64,000 bases of DNA from Stappia taiwanensis (GCF_014635285.1 NZ_BMCR01000010.1:62001-126000); one strand, 5' to 3'; shown: positions 35,315-45,675, numbered from the stretch's first letter. Numbers and translations are program-made. The notes: generated by a model from the sequence alone, not told the origin.

Positions 35315-36458
35315 TGGTTCCATGCTGTGAGAGATAGGCGCGAAACCGGCGGGCCACATCGCGCGGCGCCGTCGTCGGTCGGCCGAGGTTTTCCATGCCG
35401 CTGGCCGCGACTCGAATGTGCAGGCAGCGCGGCCCGGGCTGCTCCAGCGCCATGCGGAACGCGGCCTGCGCCTGATCGAGCCCCTCCACCCGCGCGGCGA
35501 ACCGGTAGCCGCAGGCAGCGGAAACTGCCGCGAAATCCACCTGCGGGGAGACCGTCGCCTGGCCGCCGGTGGATTCATGCATGCCGTTGTCGAGGATCAC
35601 ATGGGTGAGATTGTCCGGGGCCTCCGCCCCGATGGTCGCCATGTTGCCGAGCTTCATCAGCGCCGCGCCGTCGCCATCCAGCACCACGATCTCGCGCGGG
35701 GAGTTGAGTGCCGCGCCAAGTCCGATGGCACTGGCCCCGCCCATGGAGCCGACGCAGTAAAGATTGCGCGGGTGATCCTCCAGCGTGAACAGCTCCCGGC
35801 CGGTAAAGCCGGTGGTGGCGATCACCCCGGCGCCCGGTGGCAATGCCGCGAGAATCCGTTCCATCACCGCCACCCGCCGCGCCGGGGCAGCGCCACCGGC
35901 AAAATCGGCGACAGCAACGACCGCGCGCACCGGCGGCCGCTCCTGGGTGAGCGGCATCGGCCGGATCGCGCCCTTCGGCTGGACAAAGGCGAAGGGCCGC
36001 CCGGTCTCCAGCATATGCGCGCGCGCGGCGGCAAGCTTCGGCGCCACCTCATCGGCGGAGGCCGGAAAGAGCTCATGGCGCGCGCCGATCAGCTCCAGCA
36101 GCTCCGGTGTGATCCGCCCCATCAGATCGTGCTGCGGCTCGTCCTTCAGCCCCGGCTGACCGCGCCAGGTGACGATCATCAGCGTCGGGATCTCGAACGG
36201 ATGGTTCAGCGAGGTCACCGGATTGACCGCGTTGCCGAGACCGGAGTTCTGGCACATCACCACCGTGTCACGGCCGGCCAGCCAGGCGCCGGCGGCAATC
36301 GCCACCGCCTCGCCTTCGCTGGTCGCCCCCACATAGCGGGCCGCCGGATCGGCGATCACCGCGTTCATCAAGGGGGTCAGGAAGCTGCAGGGCACCCCGG
36401 TAAAGAAATCGATGCCCTGCCGGGTGGCGGCGGAAAGAAAGTCGGATGCCTCGATCAT
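35301..36458 (-). CDS. ppd: Phosphonopyruvate decarboxylase
   Basis: A 385-residue thiamine-diphosphate enzyme that decarboxylates phosphonopyruvate to phosphonoacetaldehyde. That irreversible step pulls the unfavourable PEP mutase reaction forward. The N-terminal Pyr domain has FFTGVPCSFLTPLMNAV and the catalytic Glu in ATSEGEAVAIAAGA. The C-terminal PP domain has IATTGFTGRELFTL, SMGGASAIGLGAAL, and the ThDP motif VVLDGDGAALMKLGNMATI ending in ILDNGMHESTGGQ. ATG 36458 gives the usual N-terminus. It lies 8 bp after the PEP mutase gene and overlaps the transaminase gene, a classic three-gene AEP operon. Confidence 0.95.
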   Translation of the reverse strand: MIEASDFLSAATRQGIDFFTGVPCSFLTPLMNAVIADPAARYVGATSEGEAVAIAAGAWLAGRDTVVMCQNSGLGNAVNPVTSLNHPFEIPTLMIVTWRGQPGLKDEPQHDLMGRITPELLELIGARHELFPASADEVAPKLAAARAHMLETGRPFAFVQPKGAIRPMPLTQERPPVRAVVAVADFAGGAAPARRVAVMERILAALPPGAGVIATTGFTGRELFTLEDHPRNLYCVGSMGGASAIGLGAALNSPREIVVLDGDGAALMKLGNMATIGAEAPDNLTHVILDNGMHESTGGQATVSPQVDFAAVSAACGYRFAARVEGLDQAQAAFRMALEQPGPRCLHIRVAASGMENLGRPTTAPRDVARRFRAYLSQHGTNGDA

Positions 36459-36465
36459 CTGCCGC

Positions 36466-38103
36466 TCACATCGAATCCCGCGCCTGGGCAAGGTCCATCA
36501 CATCGTTCACGTTGCGCCAGTAGCCGCGCACATAGACAACGGCGATGCGCGTTCCCTTCTCCGCCAGCCGGGTCAGCACCGCGCCGGTATCGGCGGATCC
36601 GAGGCTGCCTTCGGCCTGCATCTCCGCAAGCTCCGCCTTCAGGCTGCGGGTGCCCTCGGCACTGGCGCGAAGCAGGCCGATCCATTCCCCATCGCTGGTC
36701 ACATCGCCCTTGCCCTCGACGAACCGGGTCAACAGCGGCGCCACGCCGCCAAGGTCCGGATCGTCGCTGAACGGCATCGTGCAGGCGACCGGATCGCGAC
36801 CGGTGGTGCCACCGTCCGGGTCGACCAGAAGGACGATGTCCTCCTCCCGCTCCTCCAGAAGGCCGAGGAAAAACGGGCGGTAGACGATATCGCCGAAGGA
36901 CAGCACCATCGCCCCGTCGAGCCGCTCCAGCGCCAGCGCCAGCGAGGCCGCCTCGCCGGTGGTCGCATGGTCCTCGTTCACCACCTTGTGGATGCCCGGC
37001 ACGGTCACCGCATCGGCGCGATAGCCGGCGACCACGGTGATATCGCTTACCCCATGCCGGTTCAGCGCCTCGACCTGACGGCCCAGGATCGACCGGCCCC
37101 GCACCGGCACCATGCATTTGGGCTGCTCCAGGGTGAGGTCGCCAAGGCTCTCGCCGCGCGTCGCCGCCAGGATCACGCCTTGGGCCGATCCGTTTGACGC
37201 GGCAAGATAGCGCTTTTCGGCAGCTTCCAGTTCCCCGGCGCCGGCCAGCGCGAACACATCGGCCAGCGGCGCGACGCTGTCTTCCACGTCGATCAGGGTT
37301 TCGCTGCGCTTCAGCTCCGCGCAGGTGTCGCGCATCGCCTGAATGGAGCTGCGCAGATTGTGGTTCGCCCAGATCACCATCGACGCGCCAACCTCGCGGA
37401 ACCGGTCGGTCGGCGTGCGGTAGTATTTGGTCGGAATGAGGATCACCGGCGCCCGGTTGTTCCATTCCCGGCAGAAGGCGAGGATCTCGTCCGCCGAGCT
37501 TTTCTTGGAGTGAATGACAATGGCGTCCGCCCCGGCATCCGCATAGGCATGCGCACGCTTCAGCGCTTCCTCCAGCCCCCGCCCGGCGATCAGCGCCTCG
37601 ACCCGCGCGACGATGGAGAAATCGCCGTGCTCCTGGGTGTCCTTGCCGGCCTTGATCTTGCCGCAGAACTCGTCGATGTCGGCGAGCGGCTGGTTCTCGC
37701 CGAGGAACGAGTTGGTCTTGGGGAAGATCTTGTCCTCAATGCACACCCCGGCCACGCCACGCTGACACAGCTTTTTCACGAAGCGGCGGAAATTGTTGAA
37801 GTTGCCGTAGCCGGTATCGCCATCGACCAGGATCGGCAGGCTGGAGGCATCGGACATGTATTCCAGCATGTCCAGCACCTGCGTCCAGGACAGCTCGTTG
37901 TTGTCGCGCACGCCAAGCGTTGCCGACATGGACAGGCCCGACGCCCAGATCCCCTCAAAGCCGGCTTCCTCGACGATCTTCGCCGACAATCCGCTGTGCG
38001 CCTCCATCAGGAACGCCATCTCCGGCCGGGTCAGCAACTGGCGCAGCCGGGTGAACCGGGAGACGGGTGCGGTGTCCGATCCGCGCGTGTTTTCCAGCAG
38101 CAA
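36466..38103 (-). CDS. pepM: PEP mutase fused to a PntC-type phosphonate cytidylyltransferase
   Basis: A 545-residue two-domain enzyme. The first ~285 residues are phosphoenolpyruvate mutase, with the signature [10 protein letters not shown] at about 123-132 plus [19 protein letters not shown] and DGDTGYGN; it makes phosphonopyruvate. The second domain (about 305-545) is a nucleotidyltransferase with [13 protein letters not shown] and [20 protein letters not shown], of the PntC type that activates AEP as CMP-AEP. The best start is TTG 38103, with AAGGA 6 nt upstream; no ATG is available. The fusion implies that AEP is destined for attachment to a lipid or glycan. It heads the mutase-decarboxylase-transaminase operon. 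Confidence 0.93.
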   Translation of the reverse strand: MLLENTRGSDTAPVSRFTRLRQLLTRPEMAFLMEAHSGLSAKIVEEAGFEGIWASGLSMSATLGVRDNNELSWTQVLDMLEYMSDASSLPILVDGDTGYGNFNNFRRFVKKLCQRGVAGVCIEDKIFPKTNSFLGENQPLADIDEFCGKIKAGKDTQEHGDFSIVARVEALIAGRGLEEALKRAHAYADAGADAIVIHSKKSSADEILAFCREWNNRAPVILIPTKYYRTPTDRFREVGASMVIWANHNLRSSIQAMRDTCAELKRSETLIDVEDSVAPLADVFALAGAGELEAAEKRYLAASNGSAQGVILAATRGESLGDLTLEQPKCMVPVRGRSILGRQVEALNRHGVSDITVVAGYRADAVTVPGIHKVVNEDHATTGEAASLALALERLDGAMVLSFGDIVYRPFFLGLLEEREEDIVLLVDPDGGTTGRDPVACTMPFSDDPDLGGVAPLLTRFVEGKGDVTSDGEWIGLLRASAEGTRSLKAELAEMQAEGSLGSADTGAVLTRLAEKGTRIAVVYVRGYWRNVNDVMDLAQARDSM

Positions 38104-38202
38104 GGGCAGTCCTTTCAATGATGACGGCAGGCAGGGAGGCAAGGAAGAACATGGGTCAGGCGCCGGTGCAGGCCCTGTGGCGGACCCGGGCCGGTCCCTT
38201 CC

Positions 38203-39021
38203 TTAGACCTTGAACGTGTAGTCGGTCGAGGCGGCGCGCTCCACATCCGGCGGATAATTCGCATGTTTGTCGGCATAGTAGCGCGCCAGATGGTCGCCAT
38301 CCGCCGCGCGGTTGTAGGTGGCGAAATAGAGCCGGCGCTGACGGTCGCTGCGGTTGGTCTCGGACCGGTGCGGACAGAAACTGTCGATCAGCACCACATC
38401 GCCCGGCTCGGTCGCCACCGGCACGAAGGTCATGTCCTTCATGTCCTCGTCGGTCAGAGGTTCCCACTCGCGGAACATGCCGCGCTGGTGATGACCGGCG
38501 GCGAACTCGACGCAGCCGCTTTCCGGTGTCGCCGGATCGACGCACACCATGATCGAGACGAAACGCGGCGCATAGTTCCACCAGCCGGCCTGCTGATCCT
38601 GATGCGGGGTGAAACCGGCACCGCCCGGGCGCTTGAAGTTGACCTTTTCCTTGAACAGCGCCGCCGGTCCGCCCAGCGCCTCGCCGGCATAGCCGAGCAG
38701 CGCGGCGCTAAGCCCGGCGAAGACCGGAGAGAACGGTACCAGGTTTTCCATCCGGCTGATCACCCGGCGCGGCTCCGGGTCTTCGACCATCTCGCCGTAG
38801 ACCCAGTGCTGGCCCGGCGCCTCCGGCACCTTTTCCAGCCGCTCGATCTCCGCCTCGATGGCCGCGACCGCCGCCGGATCGAAGGCAGTCTTCAGGAGAA
38901 GGAACCCATCGGCCTGGTAGCGCGCGCTTTCCTCCGCGCTCATGGCGCGTGGCAGGGTGAAGCCGTTGCCGCCCGTCAAAGCCGCCGTGTTCAGTGCCGT
39001 GCCGGTGATCGTCTCTCCCAT
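38203..39021 (-). CDS. Phytanoyl-CoA dioxygenase family protein (PhnY*-like AEP hydroxylase candidate)
   Basis: A 272-residue Fe(II)/2-oxoglutarate oxygenase. The metal facial triad is visible as H-x-D in FTPHQDQQAGWW and the distal His in DSFCPHRSETN; the 2-oxoglutarate Arg follows in RQRRLYF. In phosphonate clusters this family includes PhnY*, which hydroxylates AEP to (R)-1-hydroxy-AEP. The gene lies just upstream of PEP mutase and downstream of an EamA transporter and a PbfA-like lyase, all on one strand. It could feed the lyase (breakdown) or hydroxylate AEP before cytidylylation (biosynthesis). The substrate is inferred from context. Confidence 0.85.
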   Translation of the reverse strand: MGETITGTALNTAALTGGNGFTLPRAMSAEESARYQADGFLLLKTAFDPAAVAAIEAEIERLEKVPEAPGQHWVYGEMVEDPEPRRVISRMENLVPFSPVFAGLSAALLGYAGEALGGPAALFKEKVNFKRPGGAGFTPHQDQQAGWWNYAPRFVSIMVCVDPATPESGCVEFAAGHHQRGMFREWEPLTDEDMKDMTFVPVATEPGDVVLIDSFCPHRSETNRSDRQRRLYFATYNRAADGDHLARYYADKHANYPPDVERAASTDYTFKV

Positions 39022-39174
39022 GCGCTTTCCCTCGCTGCCGCCGATCCGATGGCCCGCAAGCCTGCACCCGGAAGTTCCCCCGGGGCGCCCGGGCGGCTCA
39101 TTGGTAGCGAAGGAGCCGGCAAAAGAAAAGCACCACGCCGCCGCACGATAAGCGCCGAAGAGCGAGCTCGGGGG

Positions 39175-40014
39175 TCAGGAACCGGCGAGCAGCACCACCC
39201 CGCCCGCAACGGCAACGGCGGCGATTATCCGGCTTTTCCACGGGCGCTCGCCGAAGATCATCACGCCGATGGTCGCGGCGACGACGACACTAACCTCGCG
39301 CACGGCGGACACGGCGCCAAGCGGCGCCAGCAGATTGGCATAGATCACCAGCGCATAGGCGCCGACCGAACTGAACCCGGCAAGCAGCGTGTATTTCGCC
39401 ATCGGTCGCGCCAGCACCCGCAACTGTCCCCAGCGCCGCTGGGCGACTACCGCCACCACCAGCGCCTCGGACAGGAACAGCCAGCCCATGTAGCCGAAGG
39501 CGCTGCCGGACAGCCGCACCCCCATGCCATCCACCAGACTGTAGCTGGCGATGATGAAGCCGGTGCCGATGGCCGCCGCCAGCGCCAGGGGCTGTTCGGC
39601 CAGCGAGCGACGCGCGGTGAAGGACAGAAGCGCAATGCCACCGGAGACGCAGGCGATGCCAATAGCGGCGGGCATGGGCAGTCGCTCACCAGCAAAGACA
39701 AAGGCGCCGAGCGCCACCAGCATCGGCGACAGCCCCCGGGCAATCGGATAGACCTGCGACAGATCGCCGATCCGGTAGGAGACGAACAGGAACAGGTAAT
39801 AGAAGTAGTGCAGCGTGGCCGAGGCAACGATGAACGGCCAGCTCTCCGGCGCCGGGGCGGGCGAGGCGAGCACCATCGCCCCGCCGACGAAGGTATGGGC
39901 GATTGCCACGCAGGCAAGGATCAACGCCCGGTCGCCGGCAGCCTTGACCATGGCGTTCCAGCTGGCGTGCAGCACTGCCGCCGTCAGAACCAGCAAAAGA
40001 GCGAAACCGGACAC
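39175..40014 (-). CDS. EamA/DMT-type transporter
   Basis: A 279-residue inner-membrane protein with ten predicted helices arranged as two EamA repeats; each contains the loop pattern seen in LSQVYPIARGLSPMLVALGA and LGAVSAVREVSVVVAATIG. Proteins of this type export or import amino acids and related metabolites. It is 10 bp downstream of the PbfA-like gene on the same strand. An AEP, hydroxy-AEP or amino-acid export role is plausible from context only. Confidence 0.88.
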   Translation of the reverse strand: MSGFALLLVLTAAVLHASWNAMVKAAGDRALILACVAIAHTFVGGAMVLASPAPAPESWPFIVASATLHYFYYLFLFVSYRIGDLSQVYPIARGLSPMLVALGAFVFAGERLPMPAAIGIACVSGGIALLSFTARRSLAEQPLALAAAIGTGFIIASYSLVDGMGVRLSGSAFGYMGWLFLSEALVVAVVAQRRWGQLRVLARPMAKYTLLAGFSSVGAYALVIYANLLAPLGAVSAVREVSVVVAATIGVMIFGERPWKSRIIAAVAVAGGVVLLAGS

Positions 40015-40024
40015 TCAGACGGCC

Positions 40025-41401
40025 TCAGCAATGAGCAAGGATGGCCTCGCTGACAATATCCAGCGCCCGGTCGAGATCCTCGCGGGAAATCACAAGGGGC
40101 GGCGACAGGGTGAGCACGCAACCCTGACTGATCTTGAAACTCAGCCCCGCATCGAGGCAGCGATAGTAGATCGCCTCGGCGAGCGCCGTGCCGGGCGTGC
40201 GCTTGTCCTGATCGGTAATGATTTCCAGCCCGAACATCAACCCGCGTCCGCGCACATCGCCAATGATCGGCGCCCGCGCCTTCAGCTCTTCCATGCGGGC
40301 CATGGCATGAGCGCCAAGGGTTACCGCGCGCTCCACCAGCCCCTCGTCCTCGATGATCTGCAAGGTGGTCAGCGCCGCCCGCGCCGTTACCGGGTTTTTC
40401 TCGTGGGTGTAGTGACCGATGGCGAAATCACCGGCGACATTCAGCTCCGGACGGGCGACCACCGCCGCGATCGGCAGGATGCCCCCACCCAGCGCCTTGC
40501 CCATCACCAGAATATCCGGCGTGACCTCGTCATGCTCGCAGGCGAAATACCGTCCGGTCTTGCCCAGCCCCGTGGGGATCTCGTCGAAGATCAGCAGCGC
40601 GCCGCGCCGGGTGCAGGCCTCCCGCACCGCCTTCCAGAAGCCCGGGGGAGGAACGTAAGGCACCGCGCGCATCGGCTCGGCGATCACCGCTGCCACATCG
40701 CCCTCGCGCTCCAGCACGTAGTCGACCATCCCGGCGCAGGCGAGCCCGCAGGTCTCGGGACCGGCATGATTGTAGGGGCAGCGATAGCAGGCGAACGGCG
40801 CCACATGCTCCGTGCCCGGCAGCAGCGGCCCGGCAATGCCGGAGCGGAACGTGTATTCGCCGCCAACGCTGGCGGCGCCGAACCCGGCCCCGTGGAACGC
40901 ATCCCAGAACGACACGGTCTTGAACCGGCCGGTGGCGGCGCGGGCGATCTTCAGCGCCACTTCATTGGCATCGGACCCGCCGGTGGTGAAGAGACAGCGC
41001 GACAGGGTTCCCGGCGCGATCCGGCCCAGCTTTTCCGCCAGTTCCACCGCTGGCTCGCAGGTGAAGCGGCGCGGCGCGAAGGGCAGTGCATCGATCTGCG
41101 CCTTGATCGCCGCCGTCAGGCGCGGGTGGCCATAGCCGATATGATGAACGCTGTTGCCGTGAAAATCCATGAACCGCCGGCCGGCGGTGTCCTCGATCCA
41201 GATCCCTTCCGCCCTCGCAATCGCCGACAGGCACGGCGAGGACAGGCTCTGATGCAGGAAGGCGTCGCCGTCCCGCTCCAGCAGCGCGTCGGTCGGCCCG
41301 TGCCGGCGCGCCGCGCGCCAGACCTGACGCGCCGCCGAGGTATTGGCCTCCCCTTCCGTGTGCACGGGCACATGCACCGGCAATTCAGGCTCATGCGTCA
41401 T
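40025..41401 (-). CDS. PbfA-like (R)-1-hydroxy-2-aminoethylphosphonate ammonia-lyase, class III aminotransferase fold
   Basis: A 458-residue PLP enzyme of the class III aminotransferase superfamily. DFHGNSVHHIGYGHPRL, TTGGSDANEVALKIARAATG, FDEIPTGLGKTGRYFA and the PLP lysine in VMGKALGGGILP are visible. A cysteine-containing insert, CYRCPYNHAGPETCGLACAG, lies near residue 195. The company it keeps (PhnW, PhnY, PhnA and a PhyH oxygenase) matches the PbfA lyase, which eliminates ammonia from hydroxy-AEP to give phosphonoacetaldehyde. GAGGAA lies 7 nt before ATG 41401. An ordinary aminotransferase role cannot be excluded from sequence alone. Confidence 0.8.
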   Translation of the reverse strand: MTHEPELPVHVPVHTEGEANTSAARQVWRAARRHGPTDALLERDGDAFLHQSLSSPCLSAIARAEGIWIEDTAGRRFMDFHGNSVHHIGYGHPRLTAAIKAQIDALPFAPRRFTCEPAVELAEKLGRIAPGTLSRCLFTTGGSDANEVALKIARAATGRFKTVSFWDAFHGAGFGAASVGGEYTFRSGIAGPLLPGTEHVAPFACYRCPYNHAGPETCGLACAGMVDYVLEREGDVAAVIAEPMRAVPYVPPPGFWKAVREACTRRGALLIFDEIPTGLGKTGRYFACEHDEVTPDILVMGKALGGGILPIAAVVARPELNVAGDFAIGHYTHEKNPVTARAALTTLQIIEDEGLVERAVTLGAHAMARMEELKARAPIIGDVRGRGLMFGLEIITDQDKRTPGTALAEAIYYRCLDAGLSFKISQGCVLTLSPPLVISREDLDRALDIVSEAILAHC

Positions 41402-41466
41402 GCGGCTGTTCCTCGGTGGCGACACCCGCGCCGGCACACTTCAAGGCCGGCGCGGGAGGCTTCCCC

Positions 41467-42921
41467 CTACCAGGGCAGGGAGAAGGTCTTGATGTTGGTG
41501 TAGCTCTTCATCGCCTCGATGACACCTTCCTTGTAGCCAAGGCCGCTGTCCTTGATGCCGCCGAAGGGCGACATCTCGATGCGGTAGCCGGGCACCTCCC
41601 AGATGTTCACGGTGCCGACGTTGAGCCCCTTCACATAGGCGGTCGCCCGGTCCATGCGGTTGGTGCAGACCCCCGACGACAGGCCGAAGGCGGTGGAGTT
41701 GGAAATCCCCATCACCGCCGCATCATCCCCCGGCACCCGCACAACCGGGATCACCGGCCCGAAGGTTTCCTCCAGCACAAGTTCGCTTTCATGCGGCACA
41801 TGGTCAACCACGATGGGCGGCAGCAGCGCGCCCTGGCGCCCCGGATGGTAGAGCACCTTCGCGCCGGCTTCCGCGGCCCTTGTCACCCGCGCATCGAACA
41901 TCGCCGCCGCTTCCGCGTGGACGACGGTACCCAGATCCGTGTTCGGGTCCATCGGATCGCCGAACACCAGCTTGCGCGCCCGTTCCTCGATCATCTCCAC
42001 CAGCCGGTCGGCGATCTTTTCCTGCGCCAGGATCCGCTTCACCGCCGTGCAGCGCTGGCCGGAGTTCTTGGTCGCCCCGGCAACCGCCAGATCCGCCGCC
42101 CGGGCCAGATCCTCCTCGCCCAGATCGTCGAGCACAATCAGCGGATCGTTGCCGCCAAGCTCCAGCACCGTGCGCTTGTAGCCGGCGGTGTCGGCGATCA
42201 TCTTGCCCACCGGCACGCCGCCGGTGAAGGTGACCAGCTCGATCTGCGGATTGGTGATCATCTCCGCGCCGATATCCTTGGGCCAGCCGGTGACCACCGA
42301 CAACATCTCAGGCGGCAGCCCGGCATCGTAGAGGATATCGGCCAGCATCAAGGCGGTGATCGGCGTCAATTCCGTCGGCTTGACGACGACGCAATTGTTG
42401 GTCGCCACCGCCGGCGCCACCTTGTGCGCCACCATGTTGAGCGGGTGGTTGAACGGGGTGATCGCGGAAATCGCGTTCAGCGGCTCACGGGTGGTGAAGA
42501 TCTTGCGCGCCTTGCCGTGGGGCGTCAGATCGCAGGAATAGACCTCGCCATCGTCGATGATGCACATCTGCGCCGACAGGGTGAAGACGTCATAGGCCCG
42601 CCCCACCTCGTAGAGGGAATCCTTCTTGGAAATCCCCAGCTCCAGCGTGATCGTGTCGGACAGCGCCTCCTTGCGCTCCACCAGAAGCTCCGCCGCGCGG
42701 AACAGGATCTGTTGCCGCTCGTAGCGCGTCAGGCTCGGCCGGTAGGCGGCGGCGATGGCGAAGGCCTCGCGCGCATGGGCCGCCGTTCCCGCCGGCACCG
42801 TGCCGATCACCTCCCCGGTGAAGGGATAGCGCACCTCGATGACATCCTCGGCATCGACCTTGCGCCCGGCGATCCGCATCGGCTCGTGACGCACGCTCAA
42901 GCCGCGTTCGCTCATGTTCAT
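41467..42921 (-). CDS. phnY: Phosphonoacetaldehyde dehydrogenase
   Basis: A 484-residue NAD-dependent aldehyde dehydrogenase that oxidises phosphonoacetaldehyde to phosphonoacetate. Conserved elements: [41 protein letters not shown], the catalytic Glu in [12 protein letters not shown], and the catalytic Cys in [20 protein letters not shown] lies 7 nt before ATG 42921. It lies between the PbfA-like gene and phnA on one strand. With PhnW and PhnA it completes the phosphonoacetate branch of AEP degradation, releasing acetate and phosphate. Confidence 0.92.
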   Translation of the reverse strand: MNMSERGLSVRHEPMRIAGRKVDAEDVIEVRYPFTGEVIGTVPAGTAAHAREAFAIAAAYRPSLTRYERQQILFRAAELLVERKEALSDTITLELGISKKDSLYEVGRAYDVFTLSAQMCIIDDGEVYSCDLTPHGKARKIFTTREPLNAISAITPFNHPLNMVAHKVAPAVATNNCVVVKPTELTPITALMLADILYDAGLPPEMLSVVTGWPKDIGAEMITNPQIELVTFTGGVPVGKMIADTAGYKRTVLELGGNDPLIVLDDLGEEDLARAADLAVAGATKNSGQRCTAVKRILAQEKIADRLVEMIEERARKLVFGDPMDPNTDLGTVVHAEAAAMFDARVTRAAEAGAKVLYHPGRQGALLPPIVVDHVPHESELVLEETFGPVIPVVRVPGDDAAVMGISNSTAFGLSSGVCTNRMDRATAYVKGLNVGTVNIWEVPGYRIEMSPFGGIKDSGLGYKEGVIEAMKSYTNIKTFSLPW

Positions 42922-42955
42922 GTGGGAACCTCCCTCTGCGTGTCCGCGCGCCGGA

Positions 42956-44209
42956 TCAGCCCGCCGCCGCTGTCGCCGCCACCTGGAAGGCGTCGAAGTT
43001 GCGCAGGTCCGGTTCGTTGCCGAGGTCCGGCAGCACCCGGTTGACGATGAACGGCACCGCCTGCTCGGTCAGCCCGCCATGGGAGCGCAGCGGCTCGTTC
43101 AGCGCGGAGAGGTCGTGCCGCGAGGCGCTGGTGCCCAGCGTCTTGTTCTCCGAGGAGATCAGCACCAGATCGCCGATCCGGTCCGCCGGCAGCTCGAAGC
43201 GGCGGCAGCCTTCCGCCCGGTCGACCACCAGGTCGATGCCGTCGATGGCCGACAGTCGGGCGATCAGATCGGCCGCATCCGCCCCGTCCGGCAGATAGGT
43301 GGTGGCGAAGGAACCGAGCGCGCCGTGATGGACGACGTAGGGGTCGGTGATCGGCAGGATCACCCGCGCCGCATCCTTGCCGAGCCAACCGTCGAACAGG
43401 TCCTGCAGATAGATCACGTCCGGCGCGCCATCGGCGGTGTGCTTCGGCTTCATGCCATGATCGGCGGTGATGACGATGGCCGCGCCCAGCGCGTCCAGCT
43501 CGGTCAGGTAGCGGTCGAACATCTCGTAGAAGGCATTGGCCTCCGGCACACCCGGCGCGTATTTGTGCTGCACGTAGTCGGTGGTCGTCAGATACATGAC
43601 GTCCGGCTTGAGCTCCTTCAGCAGCTTGACGCCGGCGGCGAAGACGAATTCGGACAGCTCCGCCGAATAGACCTCCGGCACAGGACGGCCGAGCCAGGCG
43701 CTGGCATTGTCGATGCCATGTTCGGCCTTGGTGGTGGTTGCCGATTTCTCCGAGGAGAAGCAGATCGCCCGCCCCTCATCGAAGGCAAGGCCGGAGCCGA
43801 GCAGCGCCCGCAGCTTGTCCTTGGCGGTCACCACGGCGACCCGGCAGCCGGCATCGTAAAAGCCCTTGAACACGGTCGGCGCGCGCAGGAAGCGCGGATC
43901 GTTCATCATCACCTCTTCGCCGGTTTCCGGCTCATAGAGGTAGTTGCCGCAGATGCCATGCACCGCCGGCGGCCGACCGGTGGCGATCGACAGGTTGTTC
44001 GGGTTGGTGAAGCTCGGGATGACCGAATGGGCGGTGCGTACGGTCCCGGTCTCGCGGATCCGCTTCAAGGTCGGCATCAAGCCGGCGGCGATGGCCTCGT
44101 CGAGATAGGCCGGCTCGCAGCCGTCGAGACAGATGGCGATGGCCGGCACCTTCGGGCGCGGATAGGCGCGGCCGTTGACCTGGACGGGGAACTTGGTGAT
44201 CTGGTTCAT
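42956..44209 (-). CDS. phnA: Phosphonoacetate hydrolase
   Basis: A 417-residue zinc-dependent hydrolase of the alkaline phosphatase superfamily that cleaves the C-P bond of phosphonoacetate to acetate and phosphate. Metal ligands and nucleophile are visible in [15 protein letters not shown] (Asp), [18 protein letters not shown] (Thr nucleophile), [21 protein letters not shown] and [10 protein letters not shown] (His). The length fits the known enzyme. It has no signal peptide, so it is cytoplasmic. It follows the catabolic phnW and precedes phnY, in the order W-A-Y. Confidence 0.95.
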   Translation of the reverse strand: MNQITKFPVQVNGRAYPRPKVPAIAICLDGCEPAYLDEAIAAGLMPTLKRIRETGTVRTAHSVIPSFTNPNNLSIATGRPPAVHGICGNYLYEPETGEEVMMNDPRFLRAPTVFKGFYDAGCRVAVVTAKDKLRALLGSGLAFDEGRAICFSSEKSATTTKAEHGIDNASAWLGRPVPEVYSAELSEFVFAAGVKLLKELKPDVMYLTTTDYVQHKYAPGVPEANAFYEMFDRYLTELDALGAAIVITADHGMKPKHTADGAPDVIYLQDLFDGWLGKDAARVILPITDPYVVHHGALGSFATTYLPDGADAADLIARLSAIDGIDLVVDRAEGCRRFELPADRIGDLVLISSENKTLGTSASRHDLSALNEPLRSHGGLTEQAVPFIVNRVLPDLGNEPDLRNFDAFQVAATAAAG

Positions 44210-44245
44210 CGGATGGACTTCGCTTGTTTCGAGAGGATGGGGCGC

Positions 44246-45439
44246 TCAGGCGACGAGCTTGGTGCGTTCTTCAAGGGCGATGGTCGGCGGCACGGCGCTG
44301 GACACGCCCATTTCGGCCAGGCACTCGGCGACGGCGGCGACGACCTTGCGCATCACCGGCGGATCCATCCGGCCGATGCAGCCGACGCGGAAGCTTTCCA
44401 CCACCGTCAGCTTGCCGGGATAGATGATGAAGCCCTTGGCCTTCATCCGCGCGTAGAAGTCGGCAAAGCCGAAGGCCGGGTCGGCCGGAGTGAAGAAGGT
44501 GACGATGATCGGCGACAGCCAGCGTTCGCTGAGCAGGGTCTCGAAGCCGAGCCCACGCATGCCCTCCACCAGCGTGTCACGATTGGCGGTGTAGCGGGCG
44601 AGCCGGCCGGCCACCCCGCCCTCCTCGCGGTGCTGGCGCAGCGCCTCGATGAAGGCGGCGACCACATGGGTCGGCGGGGTGAACCGCCACTGGCCGGTCT
44701 TTTCCATATGCGCCCACTGGGCATGAACATCGAGGCTGAGCGAGGAACTGACGCCCTTGGCCTCTTCCAGTGCGCTCTTGCGGGCGATGACGAAGCCGAA
44801 GCCCGGCACACCCTCGATGCATTTGTTGGCCGAGGAGACCATCGCCTCGAAGGCGATCTCGCCCACCTCCAGCGGCACCGCGCCAAAGGCGCTCATGCTG
44901 TCGACCAGGAGTTTGCGCCCATGCGCGGCCACCGTATCGGCAATTTCCCGGACCGGATTGAGAATGCCGGAACTGGTCTCGCAATGGACGACGACCACAT
45001 GGGTGATCCCCGGATCGACCTCCAGCGCCCGGGCGACCTCCTCGCCGCGCGGCGGCAGGTAGTCGCCCTTGTCGATCACCGCATAGGCGCGCCCCAGATA
45101 GTCCAGCGTCTGGGCGATGCGCTGGCCATAGGCGCCGTTGATCAGCACCAGAGCCTTGCCGTCACGCGGCAGGAAGCTGCCGAGCATCGCCTCCACCGCA
45201 AAGGTGCCGCTGCCCTGCACCGGCACGCAGTCATACGCCTCGCCGCCCGGACCGACCAACGCCAGCAGCTCGCGGCGCAGCTGCGCCGTCATGGCGCGGA
45301 AATCGTCGTCCCAGGAGCCCCAGTCGCGGAGCATGGCCTTCTTCACCTCATGGGAGGTGGTCAGGGGGCCGGGCGTCAGGAGATACGGTTCGCCGCACAG
45401 CGGCGCGGGCAGGACGGCCTGCGAGCAATCAGTCGACAT
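44246..45439 (-). CDS. phnW: 2-aminoethylphosphonate:pyruvate transaminase (catabolic copy)
   Basis: A 397-residue class V PLP aminotransferase, paralogous to the one at 34.2 kb. It has [60 protein letters not shown] and the PLP lysine in [12 protein letters not shown]. It transfers the amino group of AEP to pyruvate, giving phosphonoacetaldehyde and alanine. GGAG lies upstream of ATG 45439. It is the first gene of the W-A-Y catabolic run, directly behind an AT-rich region with a perfect palindrome, so it is probably the regulated entry point. Confidence 0.95.
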   Translation of the reverse strand: MSTDCSQAVLPAPLCGEPYLLTPGPLTTSHEVKKAMLRDWGSWDDDFRAMTAQLRRELLALVGPGGEAYDCVPVQGSGTFAVEAMLGSFLPRDGKALVLINGAYGQRIAQTLDYLGRAYAVIDKGDYLPPRGEEVARALEVDPGITHVVVVHCETSSGILNPVREIADTVAAHGRKLLVDSMSAFGAVPLEVGEIAFEAMVSSANKCIEGVPGFGFVIARKSALEEAKGVSSSLSLDVHAQWAHMEKTGQWRFTPPTHVVAAFIEALRQHREEGGVAGRLARYTANRDTLVEGMRGLGFETLLSERWLSPIIVTFFTPADPAFGFADFYARMKAKGFIIYPGKLTVVESFRVGCIGRMDPPVMRKVVAAVAECLAEMGVSSAVPPTIALEERTKLVA

Positions 45440-45604
45440 CGGATCAAAGCCTCCAGGCAAAAGGGATCGGCCGGGACCTGTTCGGCAGCCGCCGGAAAAG
45501 GCACCCAAGGCGCCGGAACGGCCCGTTCTCGTCCGGTCCAGGCGTCGCCCCATTGGGCGACCCCCGTTGACCGCCCGATGATGCGAGGAAGCAAGATATT
45601 TGTA

Positions 45605-45630
45605 AAATCGCTATTTCAAATGCATTTGAA
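45605..45630. promoter_or_regulatory. Palindromic operator upstream of catabolic phnW
   Basis: TTCAAATGCATTTGAA (45615-45630) is a perfect 16-bp palindrome in an AT-rich island. It is overlapped on the left by AAATCGCTATTTC (45605-45617) and followed directly by CGATTT, which mirrors AAATCG. The AAATCGCTA-TTTC block recurs with one extra A in the aepX/LysR intergenic region at 51741-51754. I infer a site for the LysR regulator encoded at 51.9 kb. Confidence 0.6.
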
Positions 45631-45675
45631 CGATTTCACTTATACATGAAATCCGTTCGTCATCGACCCACGCGG

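Noticed and set aside
38203-45439. Phosphonatase (PhnX) route for AEP
   Set aside because: No HAD-type PhnX gene is present; the genes match the PhnW-PhnY-PhnA phosphonoacetate route instead.
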